From Oscillospiraceae bacterium (GTDB lineage: Bacteria > Bacillota_A > Clostridia > Oscillospirales > Oscillospiraceae), in the NCBI GenBank assembly GCA_017398105.1, contig JAFQHF010000176.1:1-64000 (forward strand): DNA of 64,000 nt, given 5' to 3'. A program made the position numbers and the translations under genes. Numbering within the stretch: the stretch's first letter is position 1; every line of letters starts with the position of its first letter. The notes below the pieces were generated by a model. The model was not told where the DNA came from and searched no databases. It saw only the letters and a list, made by a program, of their open reading frames with translations. Below are positions 7,604-16,658 of the stretch, piece by piece.

Positions 7604-8710
7604 TTATGGCTGTAATTTTTTCAGAAGACTGCTGCATAGCTGATAGACCATATTCAAAACTGCGGACAGAGCCAGAGAGAGAATGTAGATCTTCAGAACG
7701 GAGGGAAGGTAATGATCCAGTCGCTGCAGGATATCCGGTACATTGTCCCGCAGGGCGCTGTAAACATGCTGGTCAAAAATCCAGGATACCAGGTAAGCGC
7801 CCAGGCACCAGTCGGACAGGTAAGAAAGCATCTTCTGGACAAAGGCCGGGAGCTTCTGCAGAGGAAGTCCGGAAAAGAAGCTGAAGACCAGAACCGACTG
7901 GATCACATTCAGCAGGGAACCGTTGCCCATCCAGAAGCCATCCACAAAGGGGCCGGGCCAGCTGCGGTAGTAGGTATAGCTGCCAAAGGCAAAAAACGCA
8001 AGGCCGATGCACAGAAGGTTCCAGCCGGGCTTCAGCTTCAGAGGGTATTCCCGCAGATATACGCCCAGAAGATAATAGGTAATGGGATACAGATCCACCC
8101 AGAAGGGGGAGACAAGCTCATGGGCTGCAGCGGACTGGCTGGGCTGCAGCCACCAGCTGAGGGATGTGAGATTGTGGACATTGGCAACACCGGGCAGGGC
8201 GGTCATGAACAGCAGGATCAGCAGCAGATACTGCTTTTGACGCTGGGATTCCAGGTGGCGGTACAGGATGTTCAGATAGGGAATCAGCAGGAACAGGGCA
8301 ATGTACATGCCCACATACCAGCCGTAGGGCGCGGTCTGAAAAGAGAACAGTCCCAGGATCAGGCCGGATACCGGCAGGGGAGAGGCCCAGTAAACAATGG
8401 AAGCGTACAGCTGGTAAGCGCCGCAGCAGGCACTGGCCAGCAGATAGATCGCCAGGGTTTTCCACAGCTTGCGGTAATACTGCCTTGTGGGCATCCTGTT
8501 TCCCATCAGATAGCCGGACAGCAGCAGAAACAGCGGCACACAGATCAAAGAGGCGCTGCGCAGCAGACACATCAGATAGGTTTTTGCATTGTTGACAGGA
8601 AGGGTAAAGACTTCCGTATTGGCGAAAAAATGGGCGCTGACCACGCACAGCAGGGCAAGGCACCGGATCACATCCAGGGAAGGGTTTCGTCTTTTTACAG
8701 GGGTGGGCAC
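7604..8710 (-). CDS. Acyltransferase 3 family membrane protein
   Basis: A 368-residue polytopic membrane protein with an acyltransferase 3 start: SLDVIRCLALLCVVSAHFF (His27 after the first helix), then LICVPLFLLLSGYLMG near residue 60 and about nine further hydrophobic segments. The start is GTG 8710 with GAGGTG placed 8 nt upstream on the minus strand. It is not closely related to the acyltransferase trio at 631-3832. It faces away from the potassium transporter genes and has its own terminator, so it is probably monocistronic. The likely activity is acylation of a surface glycan or lipid; the substrate cannot be told from sequence. Confidence 0.8.
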   Translation of the reverse strand: MPTPVKRRNPSLDVIRCLALLCVVSAHFFANTEVFTLPVNNAKTYLMCLLRSASLICVPLFLLLSGYLMGNRMPTRQYYRKLWKTLAIYLLASACCGAYQLYASIVYWASPLPVSGLILGLFSFQTAPYGWYVGMYIALFLLIPYLNILYRHLESQRQKQYLLLILLFMTALPGVANVHNLTSLSWWLQPSQSAAAHELVSPFWVDLYPITYYLLGVYLREYPLKLKPGWNLLCIGLAFFAFGSYTYYRSWPGPFVDGFWMGNGSLLNVIQSVLVFSFFSGLPLQKLPAFVQKMLSYLSDWCLGAYLVSWIFDQHVYSALRDNVPDILQRLDHYLPSVLKIYILSLALSAVLNMVYQLCSSLLKKLQP

Positions 8711-8806
8711 GTTTGTTCACCTCGTTTTTCTTTGTTACAGGTATTATACAAAGACCCGGCGGCAAAAGCAAGAAAGAAAATACGTTCAGAAAGCACCAAC
8801 TCAGAC

Positions 8807-8834
8807 TTGCAAAAGCGGACAAAATTGGTATAAT
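8807..8834 (+). promoter_or_regulatory. Promoter of ktrB-ktrA
   Basis: TTGCAA (8807-8812) and TATAAT (8829-8834) are spaced by 16 bp. The leader to the ktrB start is only about 45 nt, too short for a ydaO-type c-di-AMP riboswitch. Confidence 0.7.
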
Positions 8835-8886
8835 TAAATATTATTTGTATTATGGCGGAGTATATCCAGCCGGAAGGGAGAAACCT

Positions 8887-10266
8887 ATGTCGCTCAGAGC
8901 CAGACTGTTTGCGTTCTGGATGAAAAAAAGACCCAAAAGCCTGAGTGCTGCAAAAGTCATTGCCATTACCTTTGCGGCGATCATTCTTTTGGGTGCAGGA
9001 CTGCTGACCCTGCCGGCTGCCTCCCGCAGCGGTGTTTCCTGCGGTTTTCGTCCGGCCCTGTTTACGGCAACATCAGCTACCTGCGTGACAGGACTTGTGC
9101 TGTACGATACCTGGAGTCAGTGGAGCGGTTTTGGACAGGCGGTGATCATCAGCCTGATCCAGGTCGGCGGCCTTGGCTTTATGTCTGCGGCCACCATGTT
9201 CGTATTTTTGCTGCGCAGGCGGATCGGACTGAAGCAGCGGCTGGTGATGGCGCAGGCGCTCAGTGTCGGCGATATGGACGGCATTGTCAGGCTGCAGAAG
9301 ACCGTACTGAAGGGAAGCCTTGCCATTGAAGGCATCGGCGCACTGATCCTGCTGCTGCGCTTCTGGCCGGAGTACGGCTTCCTGACGGCCCTGAAATGGG
9401 GTGTGTTTCATTCCATTTCCGCCTTCTGCAATGCGGGCTTTGATATTTTCGGCTGCATCACCCCCGGCGCCAGCCTGATGGAATTCCAGTCAGACCCAAT
9501 TGTACTGCTGACACTGGGAACGCTGGTTGTGGTGGGCGGTCTGGGCTTTCTGGTCTGGCAGGAAACTGCGGAACACAGAAGCTTCCGCAAATTCAGCGTC
9601 TATACGAAACTGGTTCTGGTCACCAGCGGGGCGCTGCTCCTGATCGGATGGATTCTGACCTGCATTCTGGAATGGAACAACCCCGGAACCCTGGGCCCTA
9701 TGCCCCTCTGGGAGAAGCTGCTGAACGGCCTGTTCCAGTCCATTACTCTGCGTACTGCCGGTTTTGCGGCCATCGACCAGGCGCTGCTGACCGAAGGCGG
9801 AAAGGCGGTGTCCATGGTGCTGATGCTCATCGGCGGTTCCTCCGGCTCCACGGCAGGCGGTCTGAAGACGGTAACCTTTGTGGTGCTGGTTCTGTTCATG
9901 GCAGCCCGGGCCCGGGGGCGGGATACGGTCTGCGTCTATAAGCGCACCATTCCCAAGGGACAGGTGCTGGATGCCATGACACTGGCGTTTCTGATGATCG
10001 CTTTCGCCATGTTCGGCGGCATCTTTATCAGCGCCACCTCTGCCGTCGGCTTTACCGATGCCCTCTACGAGGCGATCTCCGCTTTGGCAACGGTGGGACT
10101 GACAGCGGGCGCTACGGGAAAGCTCAGCATTCCCGCCCAGTTTCTGATGATTTTATATATGTATTTTGGCAGAGTCGGCATGCTGACCATCAGCATGGGA
10201 TTCCTGGCCGGCAACAGGGCGGAGGAACGCTTCCGCTATGCCGAAACCAATCTGCTGATCGGATAA
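8887..10266 (+). CDS. ktrB: Potassium uptake channel subunit, TrkH/KtrB family
   Basis: A 459-residue integral membrane protein forming the ion path of a Ktr/Trk potassium transporter. The four pore-loop repeats are visible: ATSATCVTGL, FCNAGFDIFG, TLRTAGFAAID and ALATVGLTAG, each with the central glycine that lines the selectivity filter. Length fits KtrB better than the longer TrkH. ATG 8887 has GGAAGGGAG just upstream; the long in-frame extension further upstream would run over the promoter. It is followed 12 bp later by the gene for its cytosolic gating partner, so the two form an operon. Confidence 0.9.
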   Translation: MSLRARLFAFWMKKRPKSLSAAKVIAITFAAIILLGAGLLTLPAASRSGVSCGFRPALFTATSATCVTGLVLYDTWSQWSGFGQAVIISLIQVGGLGFMSAATMFVFLLRRRIGLKQRLVMAQALSVGDMDGIVRLQKTVLKGSLAIEGIGALILLLRFWPEYGFLTALKWGVFHSISAFCNAGFDIFGCITPGASLMEFQSDPIVLLTLGTLVVVGGLGFLVWQETAEHRSFRKFSVYTKLVLVTSGALLLIGWILTCILEWNNPGTLGPMPLWEKLLNGLFQSITLRTAGFAAIDQALLTEGGKAVSMVLMLIGGSSGSTAGGLKTVTFVVLVLFMAARARGRDTVCVYKRTIPKGQVLDAMTLAFLMIAFAMFGGIFISATSAVGFTDALYEAISALATVGLTAGATGKLSIPAQFLMILYMYFGRVGMLTISMGFLAGNRAEERFRYAETNLLIG

Positions 10267-10278
10267 GGAGAATTGTGA

Positions 10279-10926
10279 ATGAAATCATATGTTGTGATCG
10301 GTCTTGGCCTGTTTGGACAGGCGCTGGCCCGGCAGCTGTGCAAATTAGGCGCCGAAGTGCTGGCTATGGATGTGCGCAGCGATTTGGTGCAGCTTGTAGC
10401 GAATGATGTAACGCACGCAGTGGTTGGCGATGCCAAGGATAAAGAGGTTTTGCGGGCCCTGGGTGTCCGGGATATGGACTGCGCGGTCATCGCCATCGGT
10501 GATGATCTGGCAGCCTCGGTTCTGATTACCATGAACCTGCAGGAGCTGGAAGTACCCTACATCGTCTGCAAGGCCCATGATGAGACCCACCGCCGGGTTC
10601 TGGAAAAGCTGGGCGTGAACCGGGTGGTGATTCCGGAGCAGGAAAATGCCCAGCGCCTGGGCCGCAGTCTGCACAGCCACAATGTTCTGGAATATATCGA
10701 ACTTTCGGAAGACTACGGAATCCTGGAAATTCCTGCCCCCAGAAAATGGATTGGCCGGAGCCTGAAGCAGCTGAATGTCCGTGCGGAATACGGTGTGAAT
10801 ATTATCGCGGTGGAGAGCGGCAAGAAGACCAATGTTTCTCCTTCTGCGGATTATCAGATCCGGGAGGGGGATATTATGGTAGTCGTCGGTGACAATTATT
10901 CTCTTGAGGTGGTGCAGAAGCTGTGA
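10279..10926 (+). CDS. ktrA: Potassium uptake regulatory subunit, TrkA/KtrA family
   Basis: A 215-residue cytosolic protein with an N-terminal RCK/TrkA-N Rossmann domain (VVIGLGLFGQALA, then Asp at the end of the second strand in LAMDVR, which favours NAD(H)/ATP-type ribose binding) and a C-terminal TrkA-C domain (about 135-215). The single-unit size is that of KtrA, not the duplicated TrkA. RCK rings gate KtrB in response to bound nucleotides, and TrkA-C domains of KtrA bind c-di-AMP in other Firmicutes. Its stop overlaps the GTG start of the next gene by 4 nt (GTGA). Confidence 0.9.
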   Translation: MKSYVVIGLGLFGQALARQLCKLGAEVLAMDVRSDLVQLVANDVTHAVVGDAKDKEVLRALGVRDMDCAVIAIGDDLAASVLITMNLQELEVPYIVCKAHDETHRRVLEKLGVNRVVIPEQENAQRLGRSLHSHNVLEYIELSEDYGILEIPAPRKWIGRSLKQLNVRAEYGVNIIAVESGKKTNVSPSADYQIREGDIMVVVGDNYSLEVVQKL

Positions 10927-11672
10927 CGGAACAAAGAATTACCTCCCGGAAAAATCCGCTGCTGCAGCAGGTAAAAAAGCTGCTGTCCTCCAAAAAAGCC
11001 AGAGAGGAAGCTGGGCTGTTCGTTTCTGACGGGACGAAGCTTCTGCAGGAGGCTGTGAAGTATTTTCCGGGGCTGGATACGGTGATTTTGTCCGATGGTG
11101 TGCAGGCGCAGCTGCCGGAAGCCGTTCGCGTGATCCGGGTGCCGGAGGATGTGATGCAGAGCATCTCTCCCATGGCAAGCCCACAGGGGGCGCTGTTTGT
11201 ATGCCGGCTGCCTGAAAAAAAGGTGTTTGTTCCGCACAGGGGAATGCTGCTGCTGGACGGCATTCAGGACCCGGGCAACTTAGGCACCATTGTTCGGACG
11301 GCGGACGCGCTGGATATTCCGGTGGTTCTGCTGGAAGGCTGCGCAGACCCCTACAGCCATAAGGTCGTTCGCTCCAGCATGGGCGCTGTGTTCCGTACAG
11401 AGGTGGTTCAGAGTACCTGGGAAACGGTTCGGACGGCATGCGCGGAAGCAGGCATACCCATTGGCGTTACCGCCCTCAGTGACCGGGCCAGGGATCTGCG
11501 GCAGGCGGAATTAAAGACTATGGCTGTGGTGATCGGCAGCGAAGGCCAGGGTGTCCGAAAAGTAATTCTGGACAGTGCCGATGCAGAGCTGATCATCCCC
11601 ATGAATCCCCACTGCGAATCTCTGAACGCCGCAGTGGCGGCCACCATCGTTATGTGGCAGATGAAGCAATAA
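10923..11672 (+). CDS. SpoU/TrmH-family RNA 2'-O-ribose methyltransferase
   Basis: A 249-residue SPOUT methyltransferase that methylates ribose 2'-OH in rRNA or tRNA with S-adenosylmethionine. An N-terminal substrate-binding domain (about 1-95) resembles that of RlmB. The knot-forming catalytic domain carries LLLDGIQDPGNLGTIVRTAD (motif 1, catalytic Asn-Arg), VVIGSEGQGV (motif 2) and IPMNPHCESLNAAVAATI (motif 3). The exact target base cannot be assigned. Translation starts at GTG 10923 overlapping the ktrA stop, with GAGGTGG upstream, so it is probably coupled to ktrA. Its TAA stop is provided by an inverted-repeat remnant. Confidence 0.88.
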   Translation: MTEQRITSRKNPLLQQVKKLLSSKKAREEAGLFVSDGTKLLQEAVKYFPGLDTVILSDGVQAQLPEAVRVIRVPEDVMQSISPMASPQGALFVCRLPEKKVFVPHRGMLLLDGIQDPGNLGTIVRTADALDIPVVLLEGCADPYSHKVVRSSMGAVFRTEVVQSTWETVRTACAEAGIPIGVTALSDRARDLRQAELKTMAVVIGSEGQGVRKVILDSADAELIIPMNPHCESLNAAVAATIVMWQMKQ

Positions 11673-11712
11673 TACGAATTCCTGATAAAATGGCAGCGGG
11701 AAAAACTCGTAT
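11670..11712. repeat. MITE-like element, copy 2 (short remnant)
   Basis: Forty-three bases begin TAATACGAATTCCTGATAAA and end in GGGAAAAACTCGTAT. Both ends match those of copies 1 and 3 (ATAC, then TGATAAAA-GGC; reverse of the right end ATACGAGTTTTTCCC), but the interior is missing. As in copy 1, the first three bases are the stop codon of the upstream gene. The remaining gap to dprA holds only its ribosome binding site. Confidence 0.6.
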
Positions 11713-11766
11713 GAAAGCGGGAAATTATCCCGAAAGACAGAATAAAGAGAGAAAAGGGTGAACAAA

Positions 11767-13026
11767 ATGCTGACACACTGGATATGGCTGGCCCATCGTC
11801 CGGGACTGAATGACCGGATGAAGGCGGAGCTTTTGCGGCATTTTGAAGACCCGGAAGATATCTTTTTTGCCGACAGTGAGGCCTTTTCCCATATTGAGGG
11901 ACTGAGTGCTGAGTCGGTGGAATCCCTGCAGGACAGGGATCTGATTCCGGCGGAGGAAATTCTGGAGGCCTGCCGCCGGGAAAACCTGCATATCCTGACT
12001 TACCGGGATGCTGCTTACCCGGTGCGGCTGAAAAATATTGCCGATCCACCCATTGTGCTGTATTACAAGGGGCAGCTGCCGGAATTTGATGCCTTGCCGG
12101 TGATCGCAGTGGTGGGCACCAGAAAGGCATCTGCCTACGGCCTGACCACAGCCAAGCGCATGGGCTATCAGATCGGTAAATGCGGAGGGATTGTGGTATC
12201 CGGCATGGCTTACGGCATCGATGGTCTTGCCATGGCCGGGGCGCTGACGGCGGGTCAGCCGGTGGTCGGTGTGCTGGGCTGCGGCGCGGATATCGTATAT
12301 CCTGCGTCCAACCGGGCCCTGTTCCGGGATACGGAGCGGTACGGCTGTATTTTAAGTGAATTTCCCCCGGGATATCCACCGGCAAAGTGGACCTTTCCCA
12401 AGCGAAACCGCATCATCAGCGGGCTGTCAAACGGCGTGCTGGTGGTGGAGGCACCGGAAAAGAGCGGCGCTTTGATCACGGCACGGCAGGCTGCGGAGCA
12501 GGGGCGGGACGTATTTGTGGTGCCGGGAAATATCGATATGCCTTCCTTTGCGGGCAGCAACCGGCTGCTGCGGGACGGTGCCATCATGGTTTCCTCAGGC
12601 TGGGATGTGGTGAGTGAATATGAGGCGCTGTATCCGGATAAGATCCGCCGGGAAACTGCGCCCTCCGCCCAGAAGGCCTACCCGGATGAGGTGCGCAAAG
12701 CCGCTGCCCAGCAGGAAAAAATCCTGCCGAAGGTGGCGCAGAAACCCAAACTGCCGGGAAAAAACGGGAATCTTAAGAAAAATTTAGAGAAGAAAAACAT
12801 TGACAAGGACGAAATTACGCCTTATAGTGACGTAAATGTGAGTCGTCCTGCCCTGTCTGCGGAGGAGCAGGCCATTGTGGACTGCCTGAAAAACGGACAG
12901 CGGCTCGTGGATGATGTGATCGCCGAGACCGGACTGACCACCGGTAAGCTTCTGGCAGCACTGACCATGCTGGAGCTGAAAGGCATCATAAAGCGTTTAC
13001 CCGGTAAGCGCATCAGCATGAAATAA
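11767..13026 (+). CDS. dprA: DNA-processing protein DprA
   Basis: A 419-residue DprA/Smf protein, which binds incoming single-stranded DNA and loads RecA during natural transformation. The N-terminal SAM-like region (1-80) is followed by the Rossmann-like DprA core with AVVGTRKASAYG, VSGMAYGIDGLAMAGAL and FPKRNRIISGLS. A variable, lysine-rich linker (about 300-350) leads to a C-terminal winged-helix domain (about 355-415). ATG 11767 is chosen because AAAGGG ends 9 nt before it; a GTG at 11758 has no room for a binding site. It heads the dprA-topA-trmFO-plsX-rnc run. No other competence gene is in the window. Confidence 0.92.
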   Translation: MLTHWIWLAHRPGLNDRMKAELLRHFEDPEDIFFADSEAFSHIEGLSAESVESLQDRDLIPAEEILEACRRENLHILTYRDAAYPVRLKNIADPPIVLYYKGQLPEFDALPVIAVVGTRKASAYGLTTAKRMGYQIGKCGGIVVSGMAYGIDGLAMAGALTAGQPVVGVLGCGADIVYPASNRALFRDTERYGCILSEFPPGYPPAKWTFPKRNRIISGLSNGVLVVEAPEKSGALITARQAAEQGRDVFVVPGNIDMPSFAGSNRLLRDGAIMVSSGWDVVSEYEALYPDKIRRETAPSAQKAYPDEVRKAAAQQEKILPKVAQKPKLPGKNGNLKKNLEKKNIDKDEITPYSDVNVSRPALSAEEQAIVDCLKNGQRLVDDVIAETGLTTGKLLAALTMLELKGIIKRLPGKRISMK

Positions 13027-13047
13027 CGAAACGGAGATTTAGTATAC

Positions 13048-15327
13048 ATGGGAAATTCTCACAATCTTGTGATCGTGGAGTCGCCCTCCAAAGCAAAAAC
13101 AATCGGCCGGTATCTCGGCCCTGACTATACCGTAAAGGCCAGCATGGGCCATTTGCGGGATCTGCCCAAGAGCAAGATGGGCGTGGATCTGGAAAATGAC
13201 TTTACCCCCCAGTACATCCCTGTCCGGGGCAAGGAAGCTCTGATCCGGGAACTGAAGGCAGAGGCCGCCAAGGCGGAAACCGTCTATCTGGCAACGGACC
13301 CTGACCGGGAAGGCGAAGCCATTTCCTGGCATTTGAAAGAATTGCTCGGCCTGACGGATGAAAAGGCTCAGCGTGTTACCTTCAACGAGATTACCCAGAA
13401 GGTGGTTAAGGAGTCAATCCGTAACCCACGGGATATCGACTATGACCTGGTGGATGCCCAGCAGGCCCGGCGAATCCTGGACCGGATCGTGGGCTATCAG
13501 CTGTCCCCGCTGCTGTGGAAAAAGGTTCGCCGGGGTCTGTCTGCCGGACGTGTTCAGAGCGTCGCCACCCGGCTGGTGGTGGATCGGGAAAATGAGATCC
13601 GGGCCTTCCAGCCCAGAGAATACTGGTCCCTGGATGTGACACTGAACCGTATGGGCAAGCCCGGCTCCTTTGTGGCCCATTATTATGGAAGCCCCAAAAA
13701 ACAGGAGCTGGAAAGCGAAGAACAGACCCAGGGTATCATTGACGATATTTCCGGTAAGGAATTTACCGTTACCAATGTGAAAAAGGCGGAGAAGAAACGT
13801 TCCTCCGCACCCCCCTTCACCACCTCTACCCTGCAGCAGGAGGCATCCCGGAAGCTGGGCTTTACGCCCCGGAAGACCATGATGATTGCCCAGCAGCTGT
13901 ATGAAGGCGTGGACGTGGAGGGCGAAGGCACCACCGGTCTGATCACCTATATGCGTACCGACTCCCTGCGCCTTTCTGACGAGGCCATGGATGCTGCTGC
14001 CTGGTTTATCAAAAGCCGCTACGGCGACAGCTATTACTATGGCAAGCATCATGTCTTCAAGACCAAGTCCGGTGCGCAGGATGCCCACGAAGCCATCCGG
14101 CCTTCTCACGTGGAACTGGAGCCGGAAAGAATCCGTACCAGCCTGACCTCGGATCAGTATAAGCTTTACAAGCTGATCTGGAGCCGTTTTCTGGCTACTC
14201 AGATGGCGAATGCCGTTTTTGATACGGTGTCCATCGATACCGAATGCGCCGGTCATGTATTCCGTTCCAGCCACCAGAGCATGCGCTTTGCCGGCTTCAT
14301 CGCTGTCTATGAAGAGGGACGGGACGATGAGGGCGAAGCAATGGGCTCTCCGCTGCCGGATCTGGAAGCGGGAGAAAAGGCTTCTTCCTCCAAGATCGAA
14401 AAGGAGCAGCACTTTACCCAGCCCCCCGCCCGGTACACGGAGGCTACCCTGGTCAAAGCCATGGAGGAAAAGGGTGTCGGCCGTCCTTCCACCTATGCTG
14501 CAACGGTTGCCACCATTCAGGATCGGGAATATGTCATCAAGCAGGACAAGCGCCTGGCCCCCACCCCTCTGGGTGAGATCGTAACGGGACTGATGATAGA
14601 GCGGTTCAACGATATTATCGATGTGGAATTCACCGCCAATATGGAAAATCGTCTGGATGCTGTGGAAGAAGGAAAACAGCACTGGAAGGCCCTGCTGGCG
14701 GAGTTCTACGGCGGCTTTAAGAAGGAACTGGAGGATGCGGAAACCGCTCTGGAGGGTGTGCGCATCAAGGTGCCTGAGGAAGAGACCGATGAAGTCTGCG
14801 AGCTGTGCGGCCGGAATATGGTCATCAAGATGGGCCGCTTCGGTAAATTCCTGGCCTGCCCCGGCTTCCCGGAGTGCAAGAATGCCAAGCCGCTGGTGGA
14901 ACGGATGCCCGGCCGGTGCCCCAAGTGCGGCAGCGGCATGCTCAAGCGCAAGTCCAAGAAGGGCTATGCCTACTATGCCTGCGAAAAGGGCGCGGAATGC
15001 GGCTTCATGAGCTGGGATGTACCCACCGCTGAAGACTGCCCCGAGTGCGGCTTTACCATGTTCAAAAAGTCCGGCAAGGGCCGTATGAAGCCCTTCTGCA
15101 TCAACGAGACCTGCTCCAGGTTCCTGCCTGAGGATCAGCGGGGCTATTATAAGAAGAAAACCCCGGAAGAAGGCACCGAGGCAGCAGCTGAGGGTGCCCA
15201 GACCGAAAAGAAGACCACCAAAAAGACCGCAGCCAAGAAGGCTTCCTCCAGGAAGACCTCCACCAAAAAGACTGCGGAAAAGAAATCCACCACCAGGAAA
15301 ACCACCAGAAAGGCGAAGGAGGCCTGA
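13048..15327 (+). CDS. topA: DNA topoisomerase I
   Basis: A 759-residue type IA topoisomerase that relaxes negatively supercoiled DNA. The Toprim domain starts at once (LVIVESPSKAKTI; TDPDREGEAISWHL). The catalytic tyrosine is Tyr301 in GLITYMRTDS. Three C-terminal Cys4-type zinc fingers follow: CELCGRN...CPGFPEC, CPKCGSG...CEKGAEC and CPECGFT...CINETC. The last 50 residues are a low-complexity tail of repeated KKT, KKTA and RKT units, probably unstructured and DNA-binding. The gene sits 21 bp after dprA and 5 bp before trmFO, the common firmicute order. Confidence 0.95.
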   Translation: MGNSHNLVIVESPSKAKTIGRYLGPDYTVKASMGHLRDLPKSKMGVDLENDFTPQYIPVRGKEALIRELKAEAAKAETVYLATDPDREGEAISWHLKELLGLTDEKAQRVTFNEITQKVVKESIRNPRDIDYDLVDAQQARRILDRIVGYQLSPLLWKKVRRGLSAGRVQSVATRLVVDRENEIRAFQPREYWSLDVTLNRMGKPGSFVAHYYGSPKKQELESEEQTQGIIDDISGKEFTVTNVKKAEKKRSSAPPFTTSTLQQEASRKLGFTPRKTMMIAQQLYEGVDVEGEGTTGLITYMRTDSLRLSDEAMDAAAWFIKSRYGDSYYYGKHHVFKTKSGAQDAHEAIRPSHVELEPERIRTSLTSDQYKLYKLIWSRFLATQMANAVFDTVSIDTECAGHVFRSSHQSMRFAGFIAVYEEGRDDEGEAMGSPLPDLEAGEKASSSKIEKEQHFTQPPARYTEATLVKAMEEKGVGRPSTYAATVATIQDREYVIKQDKRLAPTPLGEIVTGLMIERFNDIIDVEFTANMENRLDAVEEGKQHWKALLAEFYGGFKKELEDAETALEGVRIKVPEEETDEVCELCGRNMVIKMGRFGKFLACPGFPECKNAKPLVERMPGRCPKCGSGMLKRKSKKGYAYYACEKGAECGFMSWDVPTAEDCPECGFTMFKKSGKGRMKPFCINETCSRFLPEDQRGYYKKKTPEEGTEAAAEGAQTEKKTTKKTAAKKASSRKTSTKKTAEKKSTTRKTTRKAKEA

Positions 15328-15332
15328 ACGAT

Positions 15333-16640
15333 ATGAAAGTGAAAGTAATTGGCGCAGGCCTTGCCGGTTCTGAGGCGGCCTGGCAGCTGGCAAACCGGGG
15401 CATCGAAGTGGAGCTTTATGAAATGAAGCCGAAGAAGATGTCTCCTGCCCACCACAGTGCGGATTTTGCAGAATTGGTCTGCTCCAATTCCCTGCGGGGT
15501 GACCGGCTGGAAAATGCGGTTGGCCTTCTGAAGGAGGAGCTGCGCCGCGTTGGCAGTCTGATCCTCCAGTGCGCCGAGGATACCCGGGTGGAGGCCGGCG
15601 GCTGTCTGGCGGTTGACCGGGGTGGTTTTGCCAGAATGGTCACGGAAAAGATCCGCAGCCATCCCAATATCACGGTCATCGAAGAAGAAGTTACCGAAGT
15701 GCCCGAGGGCCCCGTCATCATTGCCACCGGCCCGCTGACCTCCGATGCCATGAGCGATGCCATTGCAAACTATTTCGGCAATGAAACGGACTACCTGCAT
15801 TTCTTCGATGCGGCTGCCCCGCTGGTAACGGCGGAGTCCATCGACATGGAGCTTGCCTGGTGGCAGTCCCGCTATGACCGGGGTACCCCTGACTATATCA
15901 ACTGCGCCCTGAACAAAGAGCAGTATGAAGCATTTATCAAGGAGCTGACCACTGCGGAAGAAGCAGAGGTTCACGGTTTTGAAGATAAAAATGTATTTGA
16001 AGGCTGTATGCCTGTGGAGGTCATGGCCCGCCGTGGCTTTGATACGCTGCGCTATGGCCCCCTGAAGCCTGTTGGCCTCGTAGATCCCAACACCGGCAAG
16101 GAACCCTATGCTGTGGTTCAGCTGCGGCAGGACAATGCGGCAAAGAGCGTTTATAATCTGGTGGGCTTCCAGACCCATCTGAAGTTCGGTGAGCAGAAGC
16201 GGGTCTTCTCCATGATCCCCGCTCTGCGCAACGCCGAGTTTGTCCGCTATGGTGTGATGCACCAGAATACCTTCCTGCAGAGCCCCAGGCTGCTGGACAG
16301 ATATTATGCCGACCGCCGGAATCCTCTGGTGGCTTTTGCCGGACAGATGACCGGCGTGGAGGGCTATGTGGAATCCACAGCCTCCGGTTATCTGGCAGCG
16401 GTTGCCATGGCTGCCAAGGTTCAGGGACGGGAGCTGCCCGATTTCCCCAAGACCACGGCGATCGGTGCCCTGGGCCTGTACATCAGCGATGGAAGCATCG
16501 AAAACTTCCAGCCCATGAATGTCAACTTCAGCATCATTTCTCCGCTGGAAAAGCGGATTCGGAAGAAAGCAGAAAAGAACCTGGCCATTGCGAACCGTTC
16601 CCTGGAAGTGATCGACGCACTGGTTGCCAAGGGTATATAA
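15333..16640 (+). CDS. trmFO: Methylenetetrahydrofolate--tRNA-(uracil-5-)-methyltransferase TrmFO
   Basis: A 435-residue flavoprotein that makes 5-methyluridine at tRNA position 54 using methylenetetrahydrofolate and FADH2. The FAD-binding motif is at the N-terminus (VIGAGLAGSEAAWQLA). The family signatures AELVCSNSLRGDRLENAVG and GFQTHLKFGEQKRVF are visible, as is the C-terminal GALGLYISDGSIENFQPMN. Length matches the family. It lies 5 bp after topA and 18 bp before plsX, in one apparent operon. Confidence 0.95.
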   Translation: MKVKVIGAGLAGSEAAWQLANRGIEVELYEMKPKKMSPAHHSADFAELVCSNSLRGDRLENAVGLLKEELRRVGSLILQCAEDTRVEAGGCLAVDRGGFARMVTEKIRSHPNITVIEEEVTEVPEGPVIIATGPLTSDAMSDAIANYFGNETDYLHFFDAAAPLVTAESIDMELAWWQSRYDRGTPDYINCALNKEQYEAFIKELTTAEEAEVHGFEDKNVFEGCMPVEVMARRGFDTLRYGPLKPVGLVDPNTGKEPYAVVQLRQDNAAKSVYNLVGFQTHLKFGEQKRVFSMIPALRNAEFVRYGVMHQNTFLQSPRLLDRYYADRRNPLVAFAGQMTGVEGYVESTASGYLAAVAMAAKVQGRELPDFPKTTAIGALGLYISDGSIENFQPMNVNFSIISPLEKRIRKKAEKNLAIANRSLEVIDALVAKGI

Positions 16641-16658
16641 AGAAAGAGGTGGAGCAGT

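Noticed and set aside
7712..8833. Plus-strand frame of 373 codons over the acyltransferase at 7604
   Set aside because: The minus-strand product has acyltransferase 3 motifs, a good binding site and a terminator; the plus-strand frame is Gln/Lys-rich without any domain.
8835..8886. c-di-AMP riboswitch before ktrB
   Set aside because: The leader after the promoter is only about 50 nt and lacks the ydaO fold, although ktr genes often have one.
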